Assembly (NCBI RefSeq): GCF_004349265.1
Contig: NZ_SMFL01000004.1
Coordinates: 467,150 to 531,149 of the forward strand
Direction of reading: 5' to 3'
From: Dyadobacter psychrotolerans
GTDB taxonomy: Bacteria; Bacteroidota; Bacteroidia; Cytophagales; Spirosomataceae
DNA length: 64,000 nt
This document shows, piece by piece, positions 33,805-43,216 of the stretch (position 1 is the first letter of the stretch; the number at the start of each line of letters is the position of its first letter). The notes below the pieces were generated by a model that was given only the letters and a program-made list of their open reading frames with translations, was not told the DNA's origin and did no database searches. The translations under genes were made by a program, and so were the position numbers.

Positions 33805-36800
33805 ATGATCCGGTTAACGCGATTTTTGGTGCTGTGGATATTATTTATCTGCTGTACGGAAATTGTGTTCGGACAAACGGCTTCTCAGGGTAATATTTAT
33901 GCCATCGTGGTCGGCATCACCAAATATCAGAATCCCCGTCTATCTACCTTGCAATTTGCAGACAGGGATGCAAGTTTATTCGCGGAGCACCTTCAGTCCA
34001 AGGCCGGTGGCAATCTACCCGTCACAAATGTTAAACTACTGCTAAACGAGCAGGCGACCATCGCGGCGATTTATGATGCGCTCAACTGGCTTAAAACTCG
34101 CTGCACTGAAAACGACAAAGCTTATTTTTATTTTTCCGGCCATGGTGATGTGGAAACCGAAAACAGTTTCAGTAAAGGTTATCTGTTAGCCTATAATTCA
34201 CCTACTACCAATTACCGGAACAATGCCATCACCATCGAAGATCTTAACGAGATGGCCAGCCACCTTTCACTGAAAAATAATGCTACCGTAGTGCTGGTTA
34301 CGGATGCCTGTCACTCGGGACAGCTGGCAGGTGATTATTACAAGGGCAGGCAGCTGGTGGCCAGCCAGTTAAAACTGATTTTGAACAATCAGGTTAGGCT
34401 GGCTGCATGTGGTGTCGATGAGCTGGCAGCGGAAGGCACCGATTGGGGCGAAGGTCGGGGTGTTTTTTCCTATTATTTATTAAAAGGCCTTAACGGCATG
34501 GCCGACCTGAATCGGAACGATACCATACAGCTGCGGGAGTTAAATCGCTATCTGGACTCCTGTTTTGCGGAGGACAGAGTGTTGATCAGTAATGCCCATA
34601 AACAGCATCCGGTGCTGAATGGTAACCCCAATGAAACCCTTGTTTTGGTGAATAAGTCGATGCCGCCTTTAATTAGCCTGGCACCACAACCTGAAAAAGG
34701 AAGTCAGCGTGCTTCTGTGCTCAAAATTTTTAAACCATTAAGTGTTCAGCCAGTTGACTATCTGTTCAGACTGATGCAGCTCAAATCAGTGGAAGACAAA
34801 ATTCCTTTTTCGACTTATGACAACATACCGGCAGAGAGTATTCCGATTACAATAGTAAATGCCTGCATTGCCTATCAGAAAAGATTAACTCGACAAGCCG
34901 ATTCGCTGATTTCCATCGGTGAAAAGCTGAAGGGCAACTATTGGTTTGCCGACGTTGATTCTCTTCAATTGCTTAAAAATCAGTTGTTAAGAAGTAATTC
35001 GGCAGTTAATAGTTTTAATGAAAGATTTATCCAGGTAGTACACGGACTGGCCCAGGAAATGGTCAACGCCTATCTGGAAGGTGATGTGGCGGAACTTGAA
35101 AAGAGACAATATTATTATGCAGGCAACAGACAATACCGGGATTTTGTAAGTATGCTTCGCGTGGCATTACAATTAGCGCCCCGGGACCATTATCTGCACA
35201 ATCTACTTGCAGTACAGGAGGCGTATATTAGCGGATTGGTGCTTCGGATGGAAATGGTCACCAGTAAAGATGTGCCGGAACTGTTTAAAAGGGCATTGAA
35301 ATTCCAGCAAAAAGCAGTTAAGCTCGAACCCTATGCAGCATTTATTCATAACGAACTGGGTAATCTTTATCTGCGCAGCAAAAAGTACCGGTCGGCGGCG
35401 CGTCATCTGGATATGGCAAAAGAGTTGTCTCCGGCTTGGGCTATTCCCTGGAGTAATCAAATCAGGCTTGGACTAGCGACCAGGAATTTCCGGAAAGCGA
35501 CAGATGCTATTGCCGTAGCTGACTCTTTGCAAGACGATCTTTCCTACACGGCAATGAACGCCGGCCTGGCCATGGAACAGCAGGGGAATTTGTTTGAAGC
35601 TCAAAGGTACTATCACAAAGCAATTAAAAATAACGAAATACATTTTCTTCCATACGAAAGACTGGGAGACATTTATACCAAAACTGGTGAATACCAGAAA
35701 GCCGATTGGTTTTTAGCTGCTGCCCACATGCGCAGGAAGGATTTTGCTATCACAACAAACTTTTTAAAACTAGGGGTGGAGGCCATTGAAAAGGCCACTG
35801 CAGCGCAGGACGGTGGCACATGCGACCTTTTTAAAAAAATACTGCCTAAACCGTTGGAGCCTTATGTTGAAATGTTAAAAGCGTTTGGCATGGTTGAAGC
35901 TGATCCTGAATCGGCTCTTCAAATTCTGAATGCCGTTTCAAAAAAAGTAGGTCAAATTCCTTTGCTGTATCATTATTGGGGTAAAGCACTTTATGCTCAA
36001 AAAATGTGGAAGGACGCAGAACCTATGCTGTTAAACGCCGGACAGGGTTATAAAACCGATTCGGCCCTTTCGGTTTACCTTATTGATAATTTAAAGACAC
36101 GGCATAACGCCGACAGTTGTTTGCTTGGGCAGCTCATGCGCTACAATTACGATCTGACAGAGGATCACTACATGCTTGGAAGCATATATGAAAAAATGGG
36201 TGACACAGATAAGGCATTGTTACAATATGAAACCATAAGCGCTTTGGAAAACAAGAGACAAAACGACCAGGCTGCTTTCCGTGGATATTATGAATTACCG
36301 GTAGAAGGGAATAAAAAAAAATCTGTTGAGCTGATAAAAGGAAAATACATTCGTGATGCGCTCACCAGATCTGACCAACCGGTTATGATGGGCGGATATC
36401 TTAAGTTGGGTGAGCTTTATGAAATGGCCGGTGATTACGCAAAAGCTGAGAGTATGTACCTCCGGCAAGTGCAGCTGAACCGTCAGGCTGGAAATTTAAG
36501 AAATGTACAGCCGCTTCGCTCGCTCCGGGAGCTGGAAGATAAGGTTAATTTAAGTAAATACTGGATTGCGGTCAACCGGCAGGCTGAGGCTAAGACATTC
36601 GATTTTTATCAAAAGATGTTACAACTTTTCCCGCGCGACAACGAGTGGCAGCAAAAGGCGGGAATGTTTCTATTTAACAGACTAACGATCGCTTTTCAAA
36701 AGCTGAATCCGGCTGAGTACGAAGACGCTTACGAAGCCATTAAAGTGAATGCTTATCCTTTCGCTACCTATAATTCTGCAGACATGGAAAGAGAAATACA

Positions 36801-37623
36801 GTTAAAGCTTCCTGGCAGCGGTCAGATTATTGTCATTCCTTTACCCAAATACGATCCGCTGTTGATTGCGTTGGAAAGTTTGCAGCTGTCCGTAAAACTC
36901 TCAGGTGATTTAATTCCTAACCCTAAAACAATGGAAGCCATTGCCGATCTGACCAGTTGGATGGGCAGGCAAAAGGAGGCTTTTGTAGCGTATAAGCAGC
37001 TTATCAGGCAAAACGAACCGGATCCAAAACTGCGAAGCAAAATTATCAGCTATTGCTTTGCGATATATGAGGGGACCTTTGCCATGCAACAACTGGAAAT
37101 TCTTTACAAACTTGGGCAAACGTCTCATCAGCAAAACATTCAGCTTGCCAGATGTTTTATTCTTAGTGGCCTGCCAGAAAAGGGACGTTCTATTTTAAGC
37201 AATGCCAATGAGCAGGATAAAACTCAAAAGCATGAATCAGCAAAAGTTACTGCGCTTTCAAATGCGCTCCACGGAAGATATACCCAGGCATTGATTAATA
37301 TGGAATCTGTTGTAATTGATACAATTGGGATTAGTCAGGACAGTATCAATACAATACTGGCAGGCAGATATTATTTCATGGCAAGGATCAATGCGCTTTC
37401 GAAACAAAACGAGCAGGCATTGTCCAATCTTAAGTTGGCACTACAAAAAGACTTTTCTTGTGGCTATGTGCTTGACAACGACAGCGCCTGGAATCATCTG
37501 CGGGAAACAGATCAATGGAACACACTGAGAAAGAAGTTTTCGCAGAAATTGTACGCAAAAGACTATAAATCCCGGGAGATACCTGATTCATCTTCAATCC
37601 TGAAAAAGCTGATGGGCAACTGA
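33805..37623 (+). CDS. Exported caspase-family (peptidase C14-like) protein with long TPR region
   Basis: A 1,272-residue protein. A signal peptide (residues 1-23, ending FGQ) is followed by a caspase-fold domain at about 30-275. The catalytic pair is H113 in YFYFSGHGD and C169 in VTDACHSG. From about 450 on, helical repeats with TPR character run through most of the rest, for example FIHNELGNLYLRSKKYRSAA and LGDIYTKTGEYQKADWFL. The signal peptide places it outside the cytoplasm. Bacterial caspase-like proteases cleave after Arg/Lys or have unknown targets; the TPR array probably binds partner proteins. It lies tail to tail with a second caspase-family gene, two bases apart. Confidence 0.9.
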   Translation: MIRLTRFLVLWILFICCTEIVFGQTASQGNIYAIVVGITKYQNPRLSTLQFADRDASLFAEHLQSKAGGNLPVTNVKLLLNEQATIAAIYDALNWLKTRCTENDKAYFYFSGHGDVETENSFSKGYLLAYNSPTTNYRNNAITIEDLNEMASHLSLKNNATVVLVTDACHSGQLAGDYYKGRQLVASQLKLILNNQVRLAACGVDELAAEGTDWGEGRGVFSYYLLKGLNGMADLNRNDTIQLRELNRYLDSCFAEDRVLISNAHKQHPVLNGNPNETLVLVNKSMPPLISLAPQPEKGSQRASVLKIFKPLSVQPVDYLFRLMQLKSVEDKIPFSTYDNIPAESIPITIVNACIAYQKRLTRQADSLISIGEKLKGNYWFADVDSLQLLKNQLLRSNSAVNSFNERFIQVVHGLAQEMVNAYLEGDVAELEKRQYYYAGNRQYRDFVSMLRVALQLAPRDHYLHNLLAVQEAYISGLVLRMEMVTSKDVPELFKRALKFQQKAVKLEPYAAFIHNELGNLYLRSKKYRSAARHLDMAKELSPAWAIPWSNQIRLGLATRNFRKATDAIAVADSLQDDLSYTAMNAGLAMEQQGNLFEAQRYYHKAIKNNEIHFLPYERLGDIYTKTGEYQKADWFLAAAHMRRKDFAITTNFLKLGVEAIEKATAAQDGGTCDLFKKILPKPLEPYVEMLKAFGMVEADPESALQILNAVSKKVGQIPLLYHYWGKALYAQKMWKDAEPMLLNAGQGYKTDSALSVYLIDNLKTRHNADSCLLGQLMRYNYDLTEDHYMLGSIYEKMGDTDKALLQYETISALENKRQNDQAAFRGYYELPVEGNKKKSVELIKGKYIRDALTRSDQPVMMGGYLKLGELYEMAGDYAKAESMYLRQVQLNRQAGNLRNVQPLRSLRELEDKVNLSKYWIAVNRQAEAKTFDFYQKMLQLFPRDNEWQQKAGMFLFNRLTIAFQKLNPAEYEDAYEAIKVNAYPFATYNSADMEREIQLKLPGSGQIIVIPLPKYDPLLIALESLQLSVKLSGDLIPNPKTMEAIADLTSWMGRQKEAFVAYKQLIRQNEPDPKLRSKIISYCFAIYEGTFAMQQLEILYKLGQTSHQQNIQLARCFILSGLPEKGRSILSNANEQDKTQKHESAKVTALSNALHGRYTQALINMESVVIDTIGISQDSINTILAGRYYFMARINALSKQNEQALSNLKLALQKDFSCGYVLDNDSAWNHLRETDQWNTLRKKFSQKLYAKDYKSREIPDSSSILKKLMGN

Positions 37624-37625
37624 AC

Positions 37626-39020
37626 TCATTGTATAACCCGAAATACAGCCGACTGTACACAACGGTTTTTCTTTGGTCCGCATTCAGCCTTTAGAGATTC
37701 CCAGCTGGCTTGTTTTCTGGAGCCTGCCAGTAATCCCACCCAGGTTACATTTTTGCCGGGAGTATAAAGCGCCCGGCGAAGGTCTGTACTAAATACGCTG
37801 GTGAAATACCCTCCCACGGATGGACTACCGGCAGCAAGCTGATTTTTTTCAGCAGAACCTATAAGGATAGATGTGGGGTTAGCTGGGAAAAATAGCCTGT
37901 TACAGACTGTCATATTTAAAGCCGGTTTCATCTGCCCGGGAGATGTTCTTGTGATGATCAGTCCGGGGCCGGAAGGCGCAGCGGCACCGATATCGTCATT
38001 GCAGCAATCACTAATAACAAGGGTCACTTTCGCCTTTTTTTTTAGCAATCTTTTGTAAATGTATTCAAGACTGATATTATTTTTATCAATATCTGCCTCT
38101 GTACCAATTCGTAATGAAATTCGTGGGTAATCGCCCGGATCATTTGAATACCTGAAACCATGCCCACTGTAGTAAAAAACAACGATATCAATCGGTGAGG
38201 GTCGCAGATTTGCTACAGCGAGTTCTACGGCCAATTTTCCAAAGTCGTTATCCATGATTTTTTGAGTCTGGATGTCCATATTCAGGTCTTGGGCCAATTG
38301 GCTGAAAGTGGCTACCACGTTAGACATATCTGTTTTTGTGGTGACTCCGATTTTGTCAGCAAGTGTGTTGGCAACCACGATCAAATAAATTTTCTCCTTT
38401 CGTTTTACCGGAGCTCTGTAATAACGTCGTAAAGCAAATAAGTACTGATAGAATTCATCGGTTTCATTAAAGAAAATACGAACCAGATCGGATTGTTCTT
38501 TTAGTTCTGTGTTACTTTTTTGCTGATTGTCGAGCATTTCGGAGGAATGCCAGCTTCCATCTGGCAGCTTATAAACAACAGCCTGAGGAATAAAAAAGCT
38601 GTCCTGTCCTTCCGTTTCCTTTTTAAAAATAAATCTCGGTAAACGAAATCCGTTCGCGTCAATTCCCTCAATGGGTAAAGGTTCTCCGTCAGGTATCAGA
38701 AACTGTTCTCGGGAACCAGCTCCGTTATCAGTATCTGCCGAGTCAAGCAGGTTGATTTCAACCAATTTCGGGTTGCCGGATGATGGGTCGAGATACCTTA
38801 TACGCGCAACGGCGGTGCCATTATTTTGAAGCGTCAAAAATGTGTAATAAGTTACAGGCGAAGTGCCGGAAACAGAAAGTTTGTTCTCGAAGTAAAAATA
38901 CGATTGTCCGTATGATCTCGCAGCAGCAGGTAAAAGTAAAATAACAAAAAGCCCCAGTGCGGCACTAACAGAAACCCCACATTTCAATCTACGGCAAAAA
39001 GGCTTTTTGTAGTTAGCCAT
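37626..39020 (-). CDS. Exported caspase-family protein
   Basis: A 464-residue protein with a signal peptide or N-terminal anchor (VSAALGLFVILLLPAAARSYGQ, about 17-39). An unrecognised beta-rich domain covers about 40-200. A caspase-fold domain covers about 208-430: IYLIVVANTLADK as the first strand, H287 in YYSGHGFR and the Cys in VISDCCND. By alignment with the usual D-x-C, C340 is the catalytic residue and C339 takes the place of the small residue before it. A small lipoprotein gene lies three bases upstream, probably in the same operon. Confidence 0.85.
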   Translation of the reverse strand: MANYKKPFCRRLKCGVSVSAALGLFVILLLPAAARSYGQSYFYFENKLSVSGTSPVTYYTFLTLQNNGTAVARIRYLDPSSGNPKLVEINLLDSADTDNGAGSREQFLIPDGEPLPIEGIDANGFRLPRFIFKKETEGQDSFFIPQAVVYKLPDGSWHSSEMLDNQQKSNTELKEQSDLVRIFFNETDEFYQYLFALRRYYRAPVKRKEKIYLIVVANTLADKIGVTTKTDMSNVVATFSQLAQDLNMDIQTQKIMDNDFGKLAVELAVANLRPSPIDIVVFYYSGHGFRYSNDPGDYPRISLRIGTEADIDKNNISLEYIYKRLLKKKAKVTLVISDCCNDDIGAAAPSGPGLIITRTSPGQMKPALNMTVCNRLFFPANPTSILIGSAEKNQLAAGSPSVGGYFTSVFSTDLRRALYTPGKNVTWVGLLAGSRKQASWESLKAECGPKKNRCVQSAVFRVIQ

Positions 39021-39023
39021 ATA

Positions 39024-39248
39024 TCAGGTTTTACGAGGTTCGGGACGGGTGGAGGCACTGGTGTCAACAGTCGGTAAACTGTCAGGCGGAGTTAAAGTGT
39101 CCGGTGCCATTATTTGTCCGGTACTGTCAGAAGTAGTCTCTGTGTCTTCTGCTTTTTTTTCACTGCTACATGAAGCAAATGTTAGTGTCGCAACCGCGAC
39201 AACCGCAAATAAGCCGGAGAGTTTGATTTTGTTTGTAATTTTTTCCAT
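39024..39248 (-). CDS. Small lipoprotein
   Basis: A 74-residue lipoprotein. The signal is LSGLFAVVAVATLTFASC with the lipobox cysteine at residue 27 or so. The rest is acidic and rich in Thr, Ser, Asp and Pro (a linker-like tail), with no fold I can recognise. It is three bases upstream of the caspase-family gene on the same strand, so it may anchor or accompany that protein at the membrane; this is inference. Confidence 0.75.
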   Translation of the reverse strand: MEKITNKIKLSGLFAVVAVATLTFASCSSEKKAEDTETTSDSTGQIMAPDTLTPPDSLPTVDTSASTRPEPRKT

Positions 39249-39335
39249 AACGTGAAATTTAGTTAGGCTAAAATAATAATTTATTCTTAGAATTGTTAAA
39301 AAATTATCCGGAAAATTTTATATCTTTTTCAGGAT

Positions 39336-41528
39336 ATGAAAAACCCTCTAAGATTGCTTACTTCGCTCATTATTAATTGTATACGATTCATGCAACAATT
39401 GCCAAAAATTACACTTTTGACAGCCTTCTTATGGTTTTGCTTTTTGGCTCAAACGACTGCACAAACAGGTAATCTGACCGTTTTGAAAGAAAGGAAAAAT
39501 AAACTGGAAAGGCTAAAAATTCACCGGAGTGACACTGCCTACCTGAATGTTATTAACCAGATTGCATTTTTATATGCCGACAGCTATCCTGACAGCGCTC
39601 TTACCATGCTGAAGGAAAACATATCCACCTGCAAACATGCGGGCTATGAGAGGGGAGAAGTGGACGGTTATAAAATTACCGGCAATGCCTATATGACTAA
39701 GGGTTACTATGAAAATGCCTTAAGCTGGTACAACAAAAGTTATGAGCTGGCTGAAAAGATAGATTACAAGGAAGCGTTTCCCGGTATCCGTAACAACATC
39801 GGTTTGGTGTATATGTCTCAGGGTAACTATACGGCTGCCTTAAATTCGTTTTATACTGCTTTGCAATTAGCAGAGGCGAACCGTGATAGATTTGTGATGA
39901 GCAGTACGTTGAACAACATCGCAATTGTTCATTTTTACCAGGGTAGGATGAAGGAAGCTGACAGCAGCTATAAAAAGACATTGATTTTGGCAAAAGAATT
40001 GTCAGACACCATTGGGATCATCCTGGCTTACAACAATATAGCAGAAGTGAATGTTGAACAGAATTTATTACCTCTGGCATTAAAAAATCTGGATAAGGCC
40101 TACTCTTTGGCCATCCGAAATAAGAATCCTGAGATGCTCACCGTCGTATCGCATTCGCTGGGTAACACTTTTTTTCGAATGGATAGCCTAGGCAAAGCAG
40201 CCGCTTATTTTGAAGTTGCTTCGAAGTTGGCAAAACTGCACAATTACAGCACCTCAGCCTGCAAGGCTTTGATAGGGCTTGCCAGAGTGTATGAAAGACA
40301 GGGGAAGTTAAAGGATGCTTTGAAATATGGCCTGGAAGCTTCACTACAAGCCAATAGTATGGGTCACACCCAATTACAGCGTGATGCCAGCGAAATTGTT
40401 TCACTCATTTATGAAAAAATGGGTGATGGGATCAGCAGCCTTGGATATTTCAAAGCATTTAAAATGTACTCGGACAGTCTTCGTAATCTGGAAAGTGAAC
40501 GCCTTGCCAGTACCTATGATGCCAAGATCGAATTTACAAAAAAGGAAGAAGATCTTAACCGTAAAAACCTAACTCAGAAATGGTTTACATTTTCTGCGTT
40601 TGCTGCACTATTTTTACTGGGTGCTATCTTATTGATTGTCAATCGAAACCGGCGCAGGCTTGATTTTACCAACAGGCAGTTGCAGCAAAAGAATGGCGAA
40701 ATTGAGTTGCAGAGACAGAAGGCAGAAGTGACACTTGATGAGCTGAAAGCAACTCAGGCCCAATTGATCCAGTCAGAGAAAATGGCAAGTTTGGGTGAGC
40801 TTACAGCAGGTATTGCGCATGAAATTCAGAATCCTTTGAATTTTGTCAATAATTTTTCGGAGACCAGTATCGAACTGCTTGATGAAATGAAAGCAGAACT
40901 GGATAACGGTAATGATCAGGAAGCCAGGGATATTGCCGGTGAAGTCATAGAAAACCTGGAAAGAATTAATCAGCACGGAAAACGGGCGGACTCGATTGTA
41001 AAAGGAATGCTGCAGCACAGTCGCAGCAGCAGCGCACAAAAAGAACTTACAGATATCAATGCACTTACCGAGGAATATGTCCGGCTTAGCTACCACGGCC
41101 TGCGTGCCAAAGACAAGACCTTTAATGCAAAAATTAACCAGGATTTTGATCCGGCTGTCCCCAAATTAATGGTGATCCCGGAAGATATGGGTAGGGTAAT
41201 TCTCAATCTGACGAATAATGCTTTTTATGCTGTGCAGCAAAAACAAAAGCAACTGGCCGATCCCGACTATCAGCCAACCGTGACAGTAAGCACACAAAAG
41301 GTTGAAAATCATATATTAATCCGCGTTTCAGATAACGGAAATGGTATGGCGAACAGCATTCGCAGTAAAGTTTTTCAACCATTTTTTACAACCAAGCCAA
41401 CCGGTCAGGGGACGGGTTTGGGCTTGTCTCTAAGTTATGACATTGTTACCAAAGGCTATGGCGGCACAATGGACGTTGAATCGGTAGAGGGCGAGGGAGC
41501 GGCATTTACCGTATCCCTGAAAGCTTAG
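39336..41528 (+). CDS. TPR-sensor histidine kinase
   Basis: A 730-residue membrane kinase. An N-terminal signal or anchor (LLTAFLWFCFLAQTTAQ) is followed by TPR repeats at about 70-380, such as YNNIAEVNVEQNLLPLALKN. A transmembrane helix lies at about 416-435, then a coiled-coil linker. The HisKA domain has phospho-acceptor H495 in LTAGIAHEIQNPLNF. The ATPase domain has LNLTNNAFYAV, DNGNGM and GTGLGLSLSYD. It probably senses an extracytoplasmic protein through the TPR part. The start may instead be the Met at residue 19. No response regulator lies beside it. It is divergent from the lipoprotein/caspase operon, with about 87 bases between. Confidence 0.93.
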   Translation: MKNPLRLLTSLIINCIRFMQQLPKITLLTAFLWFCFLAQTTAQTGNLTVLKERKNKLERLKIHRSDTAYLNVINQIAFLYADSYPDSALTMLKENISTCKHAGYERGEVDGYKITGNAYMTKGYYENALSWYNKSYELAEKIDYKEAFPGIRNNIGLVYMSQGNYTAALNSFYTALQLAEANRDRFVMSSTLNNIAIVHFYQGRMKEADSSYKKTLILAKELSDTIGIILAYNNIAEVNVEQNLLPLALKNLDKAYSLAIRNKNPEMLTVVSHSLGNTFFRMDSLGKAAAYFEVASKLAKLHNYSTSACKALIGLARVYERQGKLKDALKYGLEASLQANSMGHTQLQRDASEIVSLIYEKMGDGISSLGYFKAFKMYSDSLRNLESERLASTYDAKIEFTKKEEDLNRKNLTQKWFTFSAFAALFLLGAILLIVNRNRRRLDFTNRQLQQKNGEIELQRQKAEVTLDELKATQAQLIQSEKMASLGELTAGIAHEIQNPLNFVNNFSETSIELLDEMKAELDNGNDQEARDIAGEVIENLERINQHGKRADSIVKGMLQHSRSSSAQKELTDINALTEEYVRLSYHGLRAKDKTFNAKINQDFDPAVPKLMVIPEDMGRVILNLTNNAFYAVQQKQKQLADPDYQPTVTVSTQKVENHILIRVSDNGNGMANSIRSKVFQPFFTTKPTGQGTGLGLSLSYDIVTKGYGGTMDVESVEGEGAAFTVSLKA

Positions 41529-41544
41529 GTATTTTAGCGACGAT

Positions 41545-42414
41545 TCATATCATACTGTCAAATACCTTACGCTGTTCGGCCATCGACTTTACTTTGTCTT
41601 CCGGATTCGTATGACACTCCAGCAGTACCCAGCCTTTGTAGTTCATTTTTCCAAGATTTGAGATCAGTTCTTTGTAAGGATAATCCGTTCTGTCCAGCTC
41701 ACGGACATGAATGGTATCGCCGAAATATTGTTTAACCAGATCAAAATTGTACTGAAAACCCTGACCATTCAGATCCTGAGCGTTACAGTTCCAGCAGATC
41801 TTCGCATTAGGGTGATCGGCGTATTCCATGATCTTTTTGATATTGGGGAGTTCCTGGGTCTGCTCGCCGTGCACTTCCAGTCTCAGTTGTTGTCCGTAAT
41901 CGGCGGCATATTTGGCCAGTTCATTTAGCGCAGCACCGATTTGAGCCAATGTTTTTTCGACAGGTACATCTTTATGAAGTGCATTGGGTTTTACTTTAAC
42001 ACCCGTTCCGCCGACATCTGCACTGAGTCTGATAAATTCCTTCGTCCGTTCAATGGAGGCCTTTAGTTTTTCCTGATCGGGGTAGTCATATTGCTGGTTG
42101 GTTCCCAGACCAATTAATTTGACCGGACTGGCAGCGAACATCTTTTTTACATCCTGTCTTTGTGAAACACCAAGCTCAGGCATTACACCATGCGCATGTT
42201 CCACCCGCAGTTCGACACCATCAATGTTCGTATGCGTGAGATTTTTTATTATCGTCGGAAGGTCCCAGTCCTTGCCCCACAGGTAAGTTACAAATCCCAG
42301 CTGGAAACTGTTCTTTTTTTGAGCGCCTAAACCCGCAAGTATATCCGAAGAAATCATGGTTGCCCCTGCCAGCATGGAAACCTCTTTTAAAAATGTTTTT
42401 CTGTCGATACCCAT
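41545..42414 (-). CDS. Sugar phosphate isomerase/epimerase family protein (Tat-type leader)
   Basis: A 289-residue TIM-barrel protein of the xylose isomerase-like superfamily. The leader DRKTFLKEVSMLAGATM resembles a Tat signal, though the usual second Arg is a Lys (RK instead of RR), so export is less certain. Barrel motifs include GVELRVEHAHGV, LRLEVHGEQTQELP, AKICWNCNAQDL and the C-terminal WVLLECHTNPEDKV, with His and Glu as metal ligands. Substrate unknown. The upstream kinase gene ends 16 bases away on the other strand. Confidence 0.85.
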   Translation of the reverse strand: MGIDRKTFLKEVSMLAGATMISSDILAGLGAQKKNSFQLGFVTYLWGKDWDLPTIIKNLTHTNIDGVELRVEHAHGVMPELGVSQRQDVKKMFAASPVKLIGLGTNQQYDYPDQEKLKASIERTKEFIRLSADVGGTGVKVKPNALHKDVPVEKTLAQIGAALNELAKYAADYGQQLRLEVHGEQTQELPNIKKIMEYADHPNAKICWNCNAQDLNGQGFQYNFDLVKQYFGDTIHVRELDRTDYPYKELISNLGKMNYKGWVLLECHTNPEDKVKSMAEQRKVFDSMI

Positions 42415-42686
42415 ATTGTTATTTTGATGTAACCGGACGGCTTTATATTTAAAAATATGACCGCTGAAACGCAGTCTTTCTACTATAAGCCACAGACCTG
42501 GTTAAATCTACCGTTGGCGTTGCTATAGGATTTGTTATCTGACTCAGTACTGGTCAAAGCGCTGTGTTGTTCCAATATACAAGAAAAAACCTTCTCTCTA
42601 TTATAGAAAAAAGGCTCAATCTGAACTCATTACATTGGTTACTGCCTCAAATCCGGTGCCCAGGCTGTAATTACACACGGATTATT

Positions 42687-43187
42687 TTAGTCTTTCAATC
42701 TGCGGCCACCATAGAAGCGACCATGTTCAAAATGTTCATGTTTATAAAAATCCTCCGGATGGCTTTGATAGGATGTCTCCCCGGCAGCAATAGCCGCTGC
42801 AAGTCCAGTGAAAGTATGATGAATTGTCGCTTCCATCTGTGGGGTGATGTTACCTTTTGTGTATTCCGGCAGGTTGTTTAGCCTAAGCGATGCAAGCTCA
42901 GCCAGAATGACTTCATCCTCGTTTTCATGCAAAGTGGCCAATCCGATTGGCACCAGTACTTTTTTAGATTTAAGGTCAATTTCATTACCATCCAGATCTA
43001 CCACAATGTACAGAACTTTGCGGCTTGTTTTGTCAAAAATCAGCTCGTCTGCCTCTCCAACATAGTTTCCGTTGATATCCTGCACTTGCCAACCGCGAAT
43101 GTCGGGGTGTCCATCGACGATTTCAAAATCACTGCCACCCAGCTCTTCAAGTCGTTCATTTTCATTTAAATTATCATTTGCATCCAT
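42687..43187 (-). CDS. PRC-barrel domain protein
   Basis: A 166-residue hydrophilic protein. A PRC-barrel at about 32-100 is seen in IRGWQVQDINGNYVGEADELI and LYIVVDLDGNEIDLKSKKVL. The C-terminus is His-rich (YKHEHFEHGRFYGG). Such proteins are typical of stress regulons and often sit near OmpA-like and YtxH-like genes, as here. No enzymatic role is expected. Confidence 0.9.
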   Translation of the reverse strand: MDANDNLNENERLEELGGSDFEIVDGHPDIRGWQVQDINGNYVGEADELIFDKTSRKVLYIVVDLDGNEIDLKSKKVLVPIGLATLHENEDEVILAELASLRLNNLPEYTKGNITPQMEATIHHTFTGLAAAIAAGETSYQSHPEDFYKHEHFEHGRFYGGRRLKD

Positions 43188-43216
43188 TTTTATGTTATTT
43201 AAATGGTAATTACCTG

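Noticed and set aside
42564-42881. 105-codon plus-strand open frame running into the PRC-barrel gene
   Set aside because: Part of it is antisense to the PRC-barrel gene and the rest has no recognisable pattern.
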